DNA from: Yamagishiella unicocca
Taxonomy: Eukaryota > Chlorophyta > Chlorophyceae > Chlamydomonadales > Volvocaceae
Assembly (NCBI GenBank): GCA_003116995.1
Contig: BDSL01000089.1
Location: forward strand, 1 to 64,000
DNA length: 64,000 nt
Reading direction: 5' to 3'
In this document: positions 35,268 to 47,410 of the stretch, piece after piece
How positions within the stretch are numbered: position 1 is the stretch's first letter
Layout: each line of letters begins with the position of its first letter
The notes under the pieces: model-generated
Told to the model about the DNA's origin: nothing
The model's input: the letters and a program-made list of their open reading frames with translations, nothing else
Databases searched by the model: none
Program-made: the position numbers and the translations under genes

Positions 35268-35370
35268 CGGAACCGTCGGTCTTCCTTGCTTGCCTTGTCT
35301 CTTTCAGTGTCAGGCGATGCGCCCGATGGCTCTACCTTTTAAGGTCTGGAGCCCACTGTACCGTTTACAA
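35268..35370 (-). repeat. Dispersed repeat family B, copy 2
   Basis: On minus it reads TTGTAAACGGTACAGTGGGC, TCCAGACC, GGTAGAGCCATCGGGCGCAT, CGCCTGACACTGAAAGAGAC, close to copy 1 at 5750-5870 and copy 3 at 57150-57255. Its 5' end overlaps the 3' UTR of the DUF2177 gene. Confidence 0.8.
35365..35369 (-). terminator. Candidate TGTAA poly(A) signal of the DUF2177 gene
   Basis: TGTAA on minus, about 39 bp after the stop at 35408. TGTAA is the usual poly(A) signal of chlamydomonadalean algae. The motif lies at the edge of the family B repeat, so the repeat may have donated it. Confidence 0.45.
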
Positions 35371-35407
35371 CAACACATGCCAAACTAGGCTTCTCGACGC
35401 TGCCCAG

Positions 35408-36526
35408 CTACCCTTGCGCAAGTCGGCGCTGCAGCCACAGCTGCACGAAGCAGGCGATGGCACAGGCAACGGCTCCCCAGGCTGTGTCCACTAGCGCCAG
35501 TCCCCACGTCCATGGGACCAAAACTGACAGGTTGGTGAACTCGTACGTGCCGTAGATGCCCACGCCCAGGAGGAAGCCCTGCGACAGAAACAAAGCACGT
35601 GACCACCTCTGTCTTAGTGACATGATGCTAAGAGTACATTTGACATTGGTGGGGCCAAAGAGCCATTGCGTGCAGCTGGGTTTCGTCTTCAGAGGGCTTC
35701 GAACGTGGCACACCAGGCCAGTGACCGCACAGACTTTTGACTCCGTGATTATCACCATCCCGCGGCCAAGGGAGGATCACGAACGGAACATTTGTTGGTT
35801 TCGGAGGTAGCCTCGCCTATGGGCCCCACCACTTGCCAAAATGTAAGGCGATAGAACGATTCGCTGCATGCCGTCTCGGGCATAGCCGCCTCAGCTCCTC
35901 CTGCGTCTCATCTTCTCGCTACCAACTCGAATAACCAGTATCGCCACGGAAAAGGGCACCTCGTCTTGCCCTGGGTTCGTCCGAGCTTGAGTGCGCTGTG
36001 ACACCTGACTAATATCTTATTACTTCCTCTTCAGCAGGCAATTCAGGTTGAAGCGTCTTCCCCTCGTTGGGCGTGGACGAACCATCGCCTGCTGGCGATA
36101 CCCTGAAACCCTGCCCTCTCTGCTGAGGATTCCTCATGTTAACCCATGGAAGGCACCGCCGCCCGCGCATTTGCGCCCACCTGCCGCAACGCCGTGGCCG
36201 CGCTCCGTGACGTTGGTAGCGCAAAGAGGTACACCGTGGCGACGATGCACAGCCAGGCCAATAGCCCAGGTACGATGCCGGGTGTGGGCCTCAAAATGTC
36301 TCCCAAGACCACTTTGTAGATGTTGCCGGCTACCAGGCTGATCCATACCACGTCAAGGAAGACGAACGCGAAGAACGAGGGCACGAAAACGACGAGGACC
36401 GCTGCACGGGCACGCAAGGCATCCGAATATATGATACATGGAGAACCACGCAAATAAGAAAAATCACTTACATTTCCATAGCGGCACGCTTGAGACGCCC
36501 ATGCTCTCCTCCAAAGGAACATACAT
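35408..36526 (-). CDS. DUF2177 family small membrane protein
   Basis: Three exons join in phase: 36472-36526, 36181-36401 and 35408-35578, giving 148 residues, the usual size for this family. The start is the ATG at 36526 (MYVPLEESMG); an in-frame extension upstream exists but lacks a clear ATG context. Four hydrophobic segments can be seen: VLVVFVPSFFAFVFLDVVW, IVPGLLAWLCIVATVYLFAL, GFLLGVGIYGTYEFTNLSVL and TAWGAVACAIACFVQLWL. The family hallmarks FLDVVWI, GVGIYGTYEFTNL and LVDTAWG are all present. Family knowledge: DUF2177 proteins are integral membrane proteins in bacteria and algae with no established function. A TGTAA signal follows the stop. Confidence 0.87.
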
Positions 36527-39304
36527 GGACAAGGTTTTTTTGTCAATCCAGGTAACCCTTACTATAGGAATGTTTTCCTGCTGCTCCTGACGTTTTTGGG
36601 CGCGATAAATGCCAGGTCTAGGTTGTCCTCGTTGATTGGTATATTGATTAATAGCAGTTTCCAACCTTCAGCTCTGGAGGCCTAGACGAGCCAGAAGGCT
36701 CATGGGCCGAGAGTAAACTACCCGGGTACATAACGGAATATAGTAATCGTGTGGAATAGCACATTTGGTCGCCAGGGAATTTCCTTACGCGTCGTACAGG
36801 CCCGGTGTCATCAGGCGTCACCGCGTGCTTGGTTTCTATAGCCGTACAGAGTCCCCTCGCGATCAAGATAGTAATGTCGGTCCATCCTATGGTTGCACAA
36901 TTCCTCCAGATATGGGGATCTAGGAAAATTTACATCAAGGCCAACACTGCCGTATTACAAGCAGTTGGGCGGGATTTCGGCAGATTGGCACATCGCCCAG
37001 TGCGGAGCTGGACGCCTTCACGTCGTAGCCACTCATACCGTTCCGCTCTCCTGGCTCACACATGCCATGTCACGTTTCATCTAAAGCAGCAGCCACATTA
37101 CGGACAATCATCAGGGCGTATCAGTGGGCACGTAATGTACATGGAAAACGAGCCGGCCGCAGTTGAGACGCTGCTCCCTGCAGTGGGGATGAAGGGTTCG
37201 AATGCGTGTAGTTTGGATGATCTGAACAACTAAAGCGAAGTTTGCAAACCCAGCATTATCAGAGATGCCGCCCCCATTGACTGCCAGCGCCCGCTAAAAC
37301 AAAGGCCTGTCAAGGACGCATACAGTGCAGGCCTCGTTGGTCCCATATGTCCCACTTACCAACGTTCCCACAGAAACTGTCCCACGTGCCACTATCGTTC
37401 CGTGTTTAACAACGCCGAACCACAGTCACAGCCACAGTCACAGTCCAGCGCCTACATCTCGCAACAGAAACCTAGCATGAGCGAGGCCTGACTTTTGGGG
37501 CGGGTCCAAGTTCCGGCGAGCCGTGCTACTGCTGAAAATGCGGACAGCCGAGCACCATGCATGACAACTGGCGACAGCTGTGACCGTTGCGCCACCGCAG
37601 CCGCGGAATACGCACCCAACAGCGTGGACCGAGTCACTCCACCTCAGCAAGGATACAACTTGCGCGCTGCGTCAGCCAGCGCCGTACAAAGTGGGCCGAC
37701 TTCGTGCGAGCTGGTTTTAGACATGGCCACAAAGACCCCAACACCCACTGTCTGGAACCCACTGCAATGTGTACTGCTACCTCGTTGGGCCAAAAGCGGA
37801 ACCCGCGTGTCACCACGTTATAACAATACAATAGATGTAAACCAAGCCAAAAACTATAATCTCTCCACGGAAGGGAAACGAAACAGCCGCTTTGGCTCTC
37901 AAACGGCGCCTCCTTGCTGCCTACACCCGCCAAGTGCCGCAAGTACCGCGTGCCACCGTTCCGAGCCCATCAGGTTCTTGCAATGAAGAAGCACTGAACC
38001 TCAACCATTGCATCCCTATGCGCTCCTGTGGCCTCTTCGAACCACGGCATAACCGCTGACCGGTGAAGCCGTGGACCCCCACACACACAGCGGCACACCG
38101 ACTGCCCACTGCCGCAATGCCCGAGACGATAATTCATCAGCCATCACGCCGGCAACACCCTCAGCTACTTCAACCACGCATCCGGGCACTCCAGTTCCTA
38201 CACAGAACCTCTTGGAACAAAGCAAACAAAAGCGCCAAACCAGCATCCAGTGCCGAACATCTGCCCTCATGGCAGCCTCGCGCAATGGGGCCCCGTTTGA
38301 ATTACATGGCGCGCCAAAACAAACTATCGTGATTGCAAGCGGTGCCCACAGCCTCGGTGCGGCCATGGCTATTCAGGGTTGGACTGCAAACGCAAGTACA
38401 CCATTGCAAGTGCCCCATGCATGACAGAAATATAAATCCAATCCAACCCAATCCATCCAATCCAATCCATCCAATCTCGTTATGCAACATGGATGTGTAA
38501 CGAGGCTGCACTGTTGGAGTTGCCCCCACACACCCACGTCCAGGGCAGGCGCCATCTCCTGTCAAGCAAAATCACCGCGGTACGGCTGGTAACGCTGCCA
38601 ATGGCATTTAGGGAAAGGGTATCCAGCACTTGAGCCATTGCAGCCGTAAACCTTAAAATGCACCCGACGGTTGCAGCGCTCTCGCCTGCCTGACACCACC
38701 GCGCACCACCGTGTAGGGTGTTTCAGGCGGAAACCAAAAGAGACTTGCCGCTTTGGGCTGACTTACTAACCTAATGCGCAAGTGTAGCACGCACATTGGT
38801 ACGCTCACAGGTTGCAGATTTTCTTGTCACCCGCTCGCCTCAAGAGAGAAGGATAAAAGTGTCCATCGGCTGATTCCCCAAGCCAAATGCCTGCACAAGC
38901 CCCAATCCTCCAGACACAATTACCCAGCAGCCAGATACAAATACCCACAATGGTGGAGCCATGAAGCGCTGAAACTATGCGTCTCACGTCGGCGTTCTTC
39001 ACAATGTTCTCTCTGACTTCCGATTTGAAGCCAAAGACCCCTACCTTCCGAAGTCATGCATACGATACCCTGTGCCCTCTGCAAGTAATCCGAGTGTGTG
39101 GCGGCCCATGCGGCCGAGCAGGGTAAAGCACGTAACTTACGAGAAAGGACGGAGCTTGGCGTTCGAGACCCAATGCATTTTTGTTGGGAACATCAATATT
39201 CACATAATTGCATGTCATGGCAGCGAGCGAACCCACAGGACCCCCAACATCGTCGCAGGGACTAACACCCATTTCTGAGTGCAACACCCCGCCCCTTCAG
39301 TACT
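36527..39304. other. Intergenic region, no convincing gene
   Basis: About 2.8 kb. Open frames at 37495-37986 (plus), 37634-37942 (minus) and 38063-38424 overlap each other and carry no domain I recognise. A degenerate AATCC/CCATCC pentamer tract lies at 38427-38477. The right end is the 3' flank of the cyclase gene. A decayed transposon is possible, but no terminal repeats were seen. Confidence 0.5.
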
Positions 39305-42300
39305 TCATAGATAGACGGCCATGACTCGCTGCTTGTATAGGACATCTTCCTCCTCCTCCACCCATAGGTACGTGTCGAGTCGGCCGCGTCCGTCAATCTG
39401 AGGCAGCAGGTCAGACAGAGGAAAGCAACGCGGGGTTTGGTAGCGTGCCTAGCGGCTTCAGATCGGGAGATGTTATCATGTAGTAGTTGCGAGCAGCGAG
39501 CCACAACATATCATGCATTCCCTGGACGGGACAGCACTGCGTGCCCTGCACGCCCCGCCCCGGTGTTCCCACCCTCGATGCATTTCCGTAGCAGCCGCAA
39601 TCAACGAGCTGAGCTGCTGTTGATACAACCATCCCAGACATGTCCAAACACGGCCAAGAGGAGCATGCCACGCAGCGGTAGAGTGATCGACGAGAGGAGA
39701 GCCCCAGAGTCGTCCGTGCCGTTCAACATTTGTCCACCTGCCCGGACGCTCAGGTCAACAGGTGCCACCGCTTGCTCACAGTGCAAGCCGCCCCCCCCCC
39801 TACCCCACCTCTTTGCACCGCTATACGTACGCGCTTCTACGTCGCCCCACCCGGACGCATCGCGGCACGCACCTGCACCCCCTCCGTCTGCGCCCACGTC
39901 TCCCGCTTCAGCAGCTCCCGCGTAACACCGCTGACGTGGATCCGCCCGGGCTGCCCGTTGGACTCCATCTTGTTGGCCGCCTCCACGGTCTCGCCGAACA
40001 CCGTGAAGCGCGGCATCTTGGACCCCACCACGCCGCTCATGGCTGGGCCGCTGTGCAGCCCCATCCGCAGCTGCACCGGCTGGCCGGTGGTCGGCATCAT
40101 GACTTCCCGGCTGGCGCGCAGCATGGCCTTGGCGAACTCCATAACTCTGACGGCGTGCAGCTCGTCAGCGTCACCCTCCGGCAGCACCGAGCAGCAGCCG
40201 TCAGCGTCGTGCCTACGTACGATGGCGGCACATGGAGGGCAGCACCACGTACGGTGTCGGCACATGGAGGGCAGCACCACGTACGGTGTCGGCACATGGA
40301 GGGCAGCACCACGTACGGTGGCGGCACATGGAGGGCAGCACCACGTACGGTGGCGGCACATGGAGGGCAGCACCATGTATGGTGGGGCTTTGCAGACGCC
40401 TCGGGTTCAGGAAGCCGATCTGTAGCCGGCCTGCTGAGACCTGCACTACCGTCCTGCTTCTCTTGGCAACAGGTGGGATACTGGGAGGCTGCACTGCAGG
40501 TCGGCTTCCGAGCGCAGCTCAAGAAAGAAGCCCCGTCCCTTTTGTCACTTCCCACGCTCGCCGTCTTCGGCGGCACCTCTACATAACCATAAGCAAACCG
40601 TACCATAAGCAAACCCCGTCCGCCGTTTCCCTAATGTCTGCCAATGCTTCCGTCCGTGAGCATCAGAAGGACCCATACCTACACTGCCCTGCGGAACTTA
40701 CGGAACTTGCGGAATTTACGGAACTTGCCTCCATTTTGCGCCCACGCCCAGAGGGACCCACCTGACCAGCCCGCCAGCCACAACGTAGCAATCACCAATG
40801 GTCTCCACCTTGTACACCTGGGCCCGCAAGCAAAGGGAACGCATTCACGAGCCTCAGACTGTGTCTGCCCGACCGACATGCTTGACCGCCGTGTCCGACC
40901 GCCACGCAGGTTGCGTGCATTCCGCAATGAATCTACTCGCGCTCACCTTGTAGATGTCCCTCCCCGCCATCCCCCCCCTTCACAACCCCCAAGCCTCACC
41001 TTGTAGATGTCCCTCCCCGCCATCCCCCCCTTCTCGGCCCCCAGCCTCACCTTGTAGATATCCAGCAGGGCGTCCAACTTCTGGTACAGCTCGTTCAGGA
41101 AGTGCATGACGGTCAGCGGAGGCACCTGAAATGCGATGCGGTTCCGATGGAAATTTCAACTTGCGGCTGGTGGCTGGGCCAGTGCCGCATTGCCGCCCAC
41201 AGCCGGTCTCCTGGGGAGGCCGGCCCGGTCCCACATCACAGGAACAAATGCTGGGACCACAGGTATGCCCACAACGCCATAAAATAACGAAGTGCAGGGA
41301 ATACCTGACTGCTAAAGTCTATGTGCGCCCACCTTTTTGCACATAGCTGTGAAGCCGACGCAATCCGAGAAGAGAATCGTGACCATCTTGTGCTGCGGAC
41401 GAACACGAGTGCGGAACCGCGGGTCACACAGAGAGGCGTGAGGGGTGCAGATAACGGGGGGTGAGGGGTGCAGATAACGAGGGGTGAAAGAGCGGAAACA
41501 TCCACCCAGCAGCACAGGCGTAGACAGCTGAACAGGTACACCTCAGACCAAGGTTGCCTCACAGAAGTGTTGGAGGCGACTTGCCCTGCGGCGTGAAGTC
41601 CACGAAGGCAAGGAGACCGACCCACCTGGGTCGCCAGGTGCGACACCTTAATGACGTCCAGCTGCTGCTGCAAGATCAGTTGCCGCATCCCCGCCACCGT
41701 ACTGGCATCGCTGGAATCAGGGCCGTTCGCATGCCGGTCTTGCGTGCCGCCTCGCCAACAAGAGCGGGAGGTGTTGGCCGCTTCTCCTTGCATCCCCACG
41801 GGTATCACCGTCATGAACTCAATCACGTGGCGAGGAAACAAAGCCTATGTGGTGGGGAGGGATTCGAGGGCGAATGTGCGGGGGGGAGGGATTCGACAGC
41901 GAATGTGGTGGGGGAGGGATTCGACAGCGAATGTGGGGGGGGGAGGGATTCGACAGCGAATGTGGGGGGGAGGGATTCGACAGCGAATGTGGGGGGGGGG
42001 AGGGATTCGACAGCGAATGTGGGGGGGGAGGGATTCGACAGCGACAGGCAGGGGGGCTTGTATGTGAGGACAAGACCACAGCCCAGGAAACATTCTCCCG
42101 AGCTGCAGCCTTGCGCCAGCTGGAGCTTGCCCCAAGCCCCAACGAGTGCTGATTGAGACGCCATAAGCGCGGGCGAGACTCCTTAATATGGCTCAGCCCG
42201 TTTCCACGGGACGTTCGATAGCAGCTGCCAAGAACCTGCCGTGGCAATCAACGCACCTCGAGGATCTTATGTTCATGGCCAAGCAAAGCCGATACCCTCT

Positions 42301-45300
42301 CTTGGGCCTGTTGTCATGGCATAGGGGCAAGCGAGCTAGTTTGGTTGAACACAGGGGGCGGGGTGCTGCTTCTCTAGGTCGGAAACATCATCGCTTCCGT
42401 CCATAAGCAAGGGCTCTCGTGCGAACTGGCGCATGCTTTTGAAAGAGACCACCTTCAGTTTTTCGATAGAAGATTTTGGCTTCGAGCAACGACGACGCGG
42501 CCGCAGAGCCCAGGCAGCGCGAAGGGAATTTTCCGAGCGCGCCAGTTTGCTGACTCACCGTCACATGGTCTGTCACGTCCTGCATGATGAGCAGCAATGT
42601 GGGACTTTCGCCGCCTGAACCGGGGAACGACCTCATATGGAGGCGAAACCACGAGCTCCTATCCACTGGCGGGGCGCCAGCCGCAGCAGTCAAGGCCTCG
42701 CTAATCTCGCCGCGACTGGCTTCCGGCGGCGCGGCAGCAGCCGGGAAATAATTAGCCGATGGTTCGCTCTCACCAGTCGCGGCTTGGGGTTCTGCGAGTA
42801 GATTATGCGAACCAGACGGATGCTGGGTCTGCACGTTTTCCGTCGTGCTGCCGCCATTAGCGACCGATTGGCGCGCAGAGGCAGCGAGCTGCACGGCCCA
42901 GGGACCGATAGACGTGCTGGTGCTGCGTCGCCTGGATTCCACTGCGTCGGTCGACGCCAAATCCATGTTCTGTCCGCCGAGCATGGGAACATGCGACATG
43001 GACGCATTGAGTGAATCGCCGTCAGACGTGTTCGACATCATGTGCGGCTGCTTTGGCAACACGCCAGACGATCCGCAGCCGCCGTGCACCAGGAGGAGCC
43101 GCGAAGGGCCGCTCTGGATCTCCGACAGGCTGCCCGCAAAACCCGGCGCAGATGCCTCAAGGCCCATGAGCTGCTTGATTTTGCCGCTGGAAAACGACAT
43201 TGCGCGATCAGGGATGACATGAGAGGGGATGACATGAGAGGGGATGACATGAGAGGGGATGACATGAGAGGGGATGACATGAGAGGGGATGATATGAGAG
43301 GGGATGATACGAGAGGGGATGATATGAGAGGGGATGACATGAGAGGGGATGCGACATAGGTGAACGGGCGACATGAGCAACAGGGCGATATCGCGTGAAG
43401 GGTGGCATGAGAGGGAGGACCCTTTTTTCTTTTTTTTTTTAAGGTACTAACCCCCAGATAAAGGTGCCAAGCCGCCAGACGGTGGTGCCAAGCCACTAGC
43501 GGCCACCGTGTGCGGCCTCTACAAGGCAAAACAGCTGCACTCGCGTACAAAGTGATGCGGCAAAACCCAGAAACCTCCCCAAAGTCCTCCCAAACTGCAC
43601 CTCAGTGCTGAGCTATGCGCGACATTCTCCAGCGTGGTTGTGCTCGCCCGCCTTGCCGGACCAGAGTTTAGCACTGGAGGCCCTGTCTTTGAGGCAATGA
43701 CCGCTGACACCCGCCTGTAGCTGCCTACTGGTGTTACAGAAGGGCCCCCGGGCTGCTCCACATTGCTGTCCATTTGCTCCAGAAGGGAGAAGAGCCGCGT
43801 CCTCACTGAGTTTGGCCGCTTCTGGGTGCTGCTGCTGAAACCCACGGGTCCCGAGGAAAGACGTGTGAAGTTTCGGGTAGTGGATGCAGCCCGCCTGGGG
43901 ACAGCGACTGAGGCCGTTGAACTGTTGTCCAACAATGGTGGTCCGCAATGTCCCCTGCTGCCAAGCGACATGCCGTCCCTGCTGCTGGTCGCCTCCAATG
44001 TGCCGTCCCTGCTGCTGGTTGCATCCACCACTCCATCCTTGCTGCTGCCCAGGTCTTGAGCCTCTTCCCTGCTGTCCGACGCCACCTGCTTCGCCAACTT
44101 TTCGCTTAGGATCCGGCCGCAAGCCGCTAGCAAGGAGTTGTCCACTTCGGCCGGCTTACTGTCGTCCCCTCCCCACCGTTCACTGATGCCCGCATCCATC
44201 ATCATGGACTCCGCAGTGCTGTATATTGACGTGCGCCTTTTTAGGGAGGAGAGCTCCCTGACGTGGTCGGGCAAGCCTGGGTGTTGGCCCGTGGATCCAC
44301 GTGCAGCGACTTGGGCCAAGTTGTCCCCAGAAGGCACCACATCGCCATTTCGCGCGTTTCGCGAGCCCACATCGGCCAGCTGCCCAGAGCTGCTGCATGG
44401 CCCATGACTGGGATGTGATGACATCCACGCGGATACGAGCTGACTTTCATTACTGCTCCGCATGCCCATGCTGAAGATCGAGCTGGAGAAGGGATGCTGG
44501 TGCCCTTCAATCGCTTGGTCCATCTCGTGGTACATGGGCAGCCAAGCTTGTGTTGGTATCTGCTGCTGCCCCCCGGCCCCCTGACCTCCATCGGCCGCCT
44601 GCCCAGACTGAAGCTTGCTCTGCTGCCTCCTGCGGCCCACCACAGGAGCAGCAGACCACTTGCCACCAGGGGACAGCTGCTGGGGAGCCGGTCCATACAA
44701 CTGGTTTGCAATCGTGGAGCTCGGAATGCTGCTAGCCAGCAAGGGATCCCCTTTCCTGCTGACACAGCTGGGGGCACCAGCAGCAGCCACGTCGTCCACT
44801 GCGCGCGCTATCTCCCCCAAACCGGACGTTGCTGTGGCGTGGCCTGACTCAGAGCTTTGGAGGCCTGTTGTGTCCACGCAGCCAGGTGTGACTCCCGCGG
44901 TGCAGTCCGCCGCTTCCGTGCTCCCCACGTCTCGTGGAGCAATAGACAACGCTCGGAACGGGGTCCTGGGAGGACTGGGGCTCGAGGGTGGTGCCTCTGG
45001 TACCTCCTTATCCACGGCTTCCGCCATGGTTCCACAGCTGCCAGGTGCGTGCAGCCGGTCGGAGGATAACAGCGGCGCGCCTTGCGGAGTGGCGACATAA
45101 CTGTTGGGCAAGCCACCTGGCTGCAGGGGAAGCAGCACAGCTCTTGCAAGGCCAACACGCATCGGTAGTTCCCCGACTGTGGTTGTTGCCACGCGCCGTA
45201 TAGACCTCCGCATGCGACCTACACCTGGTGTGCAGGCACCTGGTATCTGTGCCGCTGACGGTGGCGCAAGCAGGGTGGGTTTCAGGGGGGCGCAGTCAAC

Positions 45301-47036
45301 AGCATCATGTGCATCAGGGGAGCTAACAGCAGGCGCTCTTGTCCCCAACGAACGGGCTGATGACCCCAGTTTCCATCCAGAACGCGTCAAGACCATACTG
45401 CCCGGCACTGAGCTACCAGCAACTGCGGTGTTCGCCACTGCCGCTACGGAGGCTGGAGAATATGTCGCCTTGTTTAACCTGCCGCCCGCTGCTGCTCCAC
45501 ACTGACGCGAAGTGAGTGACGAAAACTGTTCGAACGTGGCATCACGAGCCTGCCTTGCAACAGTGGTTTCCCCCAAGCGCTGCAGCAGGAGCTGGTCGGA
45601 CATTTCCTCATGCATGGCAGAGGGTCCCATTACGTGTCTGTGTCGCCCGCTTTCAGGTACGCCCATGCAGCTGTCCTGTGGGCTGGCCAGAGTGAGGCTG
45701 TCGGCACGGCTCGACAGGCCGCCTGAAGAGACAACACTGCATTGGTGAAAGAGCCGGTTTGTGGCGGCGAACGGCTGGCTGGGCGGCCGCACAGGTGTTG
45801 CCTGCGTTGAAGAGAGAAAGACAGCGTGCAACGGGTGCAGCAGGCTTGTCACAGGGCGGCGGACTCGTAATATCGGTTGCCATAACATGCATCGGAAATA
45901 AAGAGTTCCAAGACGCGGCATTTGGAGTCGCAATTAGTAGCATCGGGTTGGCTATATCATCTGCTGGATGGATCGCGGCCGTGCAGTGACAGCACCAAAT
46001 AGTTAGTTGTTCTGTTCAGTTATTCCGCCTATGGCACACTAATTATAGGCGTAGATAGCCACTCATGTCCCAATAATGTGTATACGTTGTGCAGGGCGCT
46101 TGTTGCAGACGGAGTCCAACCAAACAACACCCCCGTAACACCACATGCGTGCGACCAACCTCAGGTTGGTGAGACAAAACACATTCGGTGGGAGCTTGTC
46201 GCAGCACCGGCCCTTCCGATGTCGTGACCGACACCTTCCGATCGAATGGCCCCTGCTCCCGCTGCAGCACAGGACTAGCACCCAGCGGGTCCTTCGCTTC
46301 GCCTGCGCCATCCGGCGCCTCGCTGCTGAGCGACTCTGCATGCGCACGGACAAGCACCACGGCGCATGCAATCTAAGTAAGCGTACAGCGCAGACTGGCT
46401 GCACGTTGCAGATGGACCCCGCCACAGCCTCATGGAGAGGCGTGGGAGAATGATTGCTGGCTAACGGATGACTAAACGTATGCGGCGACGGTGATTGGTG
46501 TTACCCGTGGGCTAGCCCGGGCTAGCCTTGCCTGGGTTAAGCTGGAGGAAATATAAGTGACCTAGCGCCTTTGTGCATATCTCACTGAAAGCCATGGGAA
46601 CACATCATGTGCACCCAACCCCCACCCGCTTGCAGAGTAGACATAGCCGCTGGGGGTCGACATTCGACCTCCAGTTCCAAGTCCTCCAGCATGCGTCCTC
46701 AAACGTGTCTACTATACGGTTTCCTACCTGACTTCCTATGTCACGGGCTTTCCTCAACCCACCCACTTGTGAGCGGCAGTAACCATAGCACAACACAGCA
46801 TACACAGCACAGCTTATTGGCCTTTCCCTTCTGCAACACAGCGGAGCTTGTGCTTCGTTACCTTGGTGCTCAAGCTCATCACAGGAGGGGCATTCCGCAA
46901 TGTCGTTCATAGGGCCGTGCGGTACCATTTGGTTCAGAGGGCACTCCTCGCCCTGGCTTCCGGCCTCCTCGGACCCCACCAGGGCATAACCGTAACCGTC
47001 CATGCTTGACGGCCCAGCAATTGTCGCCGTAAACCC
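39305..47036 (-). CDS. PAS and class III nucleotide cyclase protein (5' end open)
   Basis: Eleven exons join in phase: 46862-47036, 46160-46335, 43601-45801, 42559-43186, 42257-42307, 41626-41844, 41333-41392, 41051-41125, 40762-40817, 39873-40212 and 39305-39397, giving 1,357 residues. Long Ser/Gln/Gly-rich regions precede a PAS-type end ([12 protein letters not shown]), a signalling helix ([25 protein letters not shown]) and a class III catalytic domain: [49 protein letters not shown] and [17 protein letters not shown]. Both metal Asp residues (FSD, IGD) are present. The Glu of KVETIGD favours guanylyl cyclase. The transition-state Asn and Arg of the usual TVNTASRM are Glu and Lys, so activity may be altered. 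The second and third exons are well supported; the two 5'-most rest on phase and splice sites only. Confidence 0.85.
40222..40385. repeat. 32-bp minisatellite abutting a cyclase splice acceptor
   Basis: Five copies of a unit around GGCACATGGAGGGCAGCACC plus ACGTACGGTGTC. On minus the acceptor TACGTAG (AG at 40213-40214) is a variant of the repeat string TACGTGG, so the splice site arose within or next to the array. Confidence 0.93.
40936..41055. repeat. Triplicated splice donor after a cyclase exon
   Basis: On minus, ATCTACAAG followed by GTGAG(G/C) occurs three times: at the modelled exon end (41051), then with exon ends at 41000 and 40947. The intervening units share GGGGGGATGGCGGGGAGGGA. 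Donor 2 would add 51 nt (17 residues) in frame; donor 3 would add 104 nt and shift the frame. Confidence 0.9.
41847..42050. repeat. 27-bp minisatellite abutting a cyclase splice acceptor
   Basis: About seven copies of GGGAGGGATTCGACAGCGAA plus TGTGGGG with variable G runs. On minus the array runs directly into the acceptor CCACATAG (AG at 41845-41846), where the CCACAT is itself repeat sequence. Confidence 0.93.
43207..43352. repeat. 15-bp minisatellite upstream of a cyclase splice acceptor
   Basis: About ten copies of GATGACATGAGAGGG, two with ATAT or ATAC variants. On minus it is a C/T-rich tract (ATCCCCTCTCATGTC) ending about 20 bp before the acceptor TTTTCCAG at 43187-43188. Confidence 0.95.
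46636..46762 (+). repeat. Dispersed repeat family A, copy 4 (cyclase intron)
   Basis: GGTCGACATTCGACCTCC, CCTCCAGCATGCGTC, AAACGTGTCTACTATACGG, TCACGGGCTTTCCTCAACCC align in order with copy 1 in ATG5 intron 5. It lies in the intron 46336-46861 and is antisense to the gene. Confidence 0.75.
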
Positions 47037-47410
47037 CTGCAAGGCGCCACAAGCATACATCATGTGTGTCTCGCGCGGGCACACATGGCAACATCAACAA
47101 TGGTGTTCTACATTATTGGCCCCAGGCCGCGCTTCTAGTGATTCTCCTTGCTTCTAATTCTGTTGTTTGCCAGGTACTACTAGGGAGGGGAACATCTCCG
47201 CCCTTGGTTTGGCGTATCAGGACACATACGATTTTGCGCACGATTTTGCGCACATATGCCATCAAGCCAGGGTCCGTAGGTCCGGTGGGGCACTTCGTTT
47301 GCAAGCAAACTGCCAACTCCAAACGCCTCCGAAACCAACAAGACAAAGTTGTCAACTTCAGTGGTCAACTTCACCTATGCGCGAGAATCCGTGCCCCGCG
47401 TTATCTCTAC

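Larger units (their letters stand above)
33320..35407. other. Intergenic region, no gene seen
   Basis: About 2.1 kb with visibly lower G+C than the left part of the window. It holds the AMT1 promoter and the 3' flank of the DUF2177 gene. Open frames are short and lack domains. A family B repeat copy lies at its right end. Confidence 0.55.

Noticed and set aside
37170..37215. tRNA B-box-like GGGTTCGAATGC
   Set aside because: No matching A box, acceptor stem or cloverleaf can be folded around it.
43208..43380. Translation of the GATGACATGAGAGGG array as part of the cyclase (SCHPL or HVIPS repeats)
   Set aside because: A TTTTCCAG acceptor at 43187 joins in phase to a donor at 43600, placing the array in an intron.
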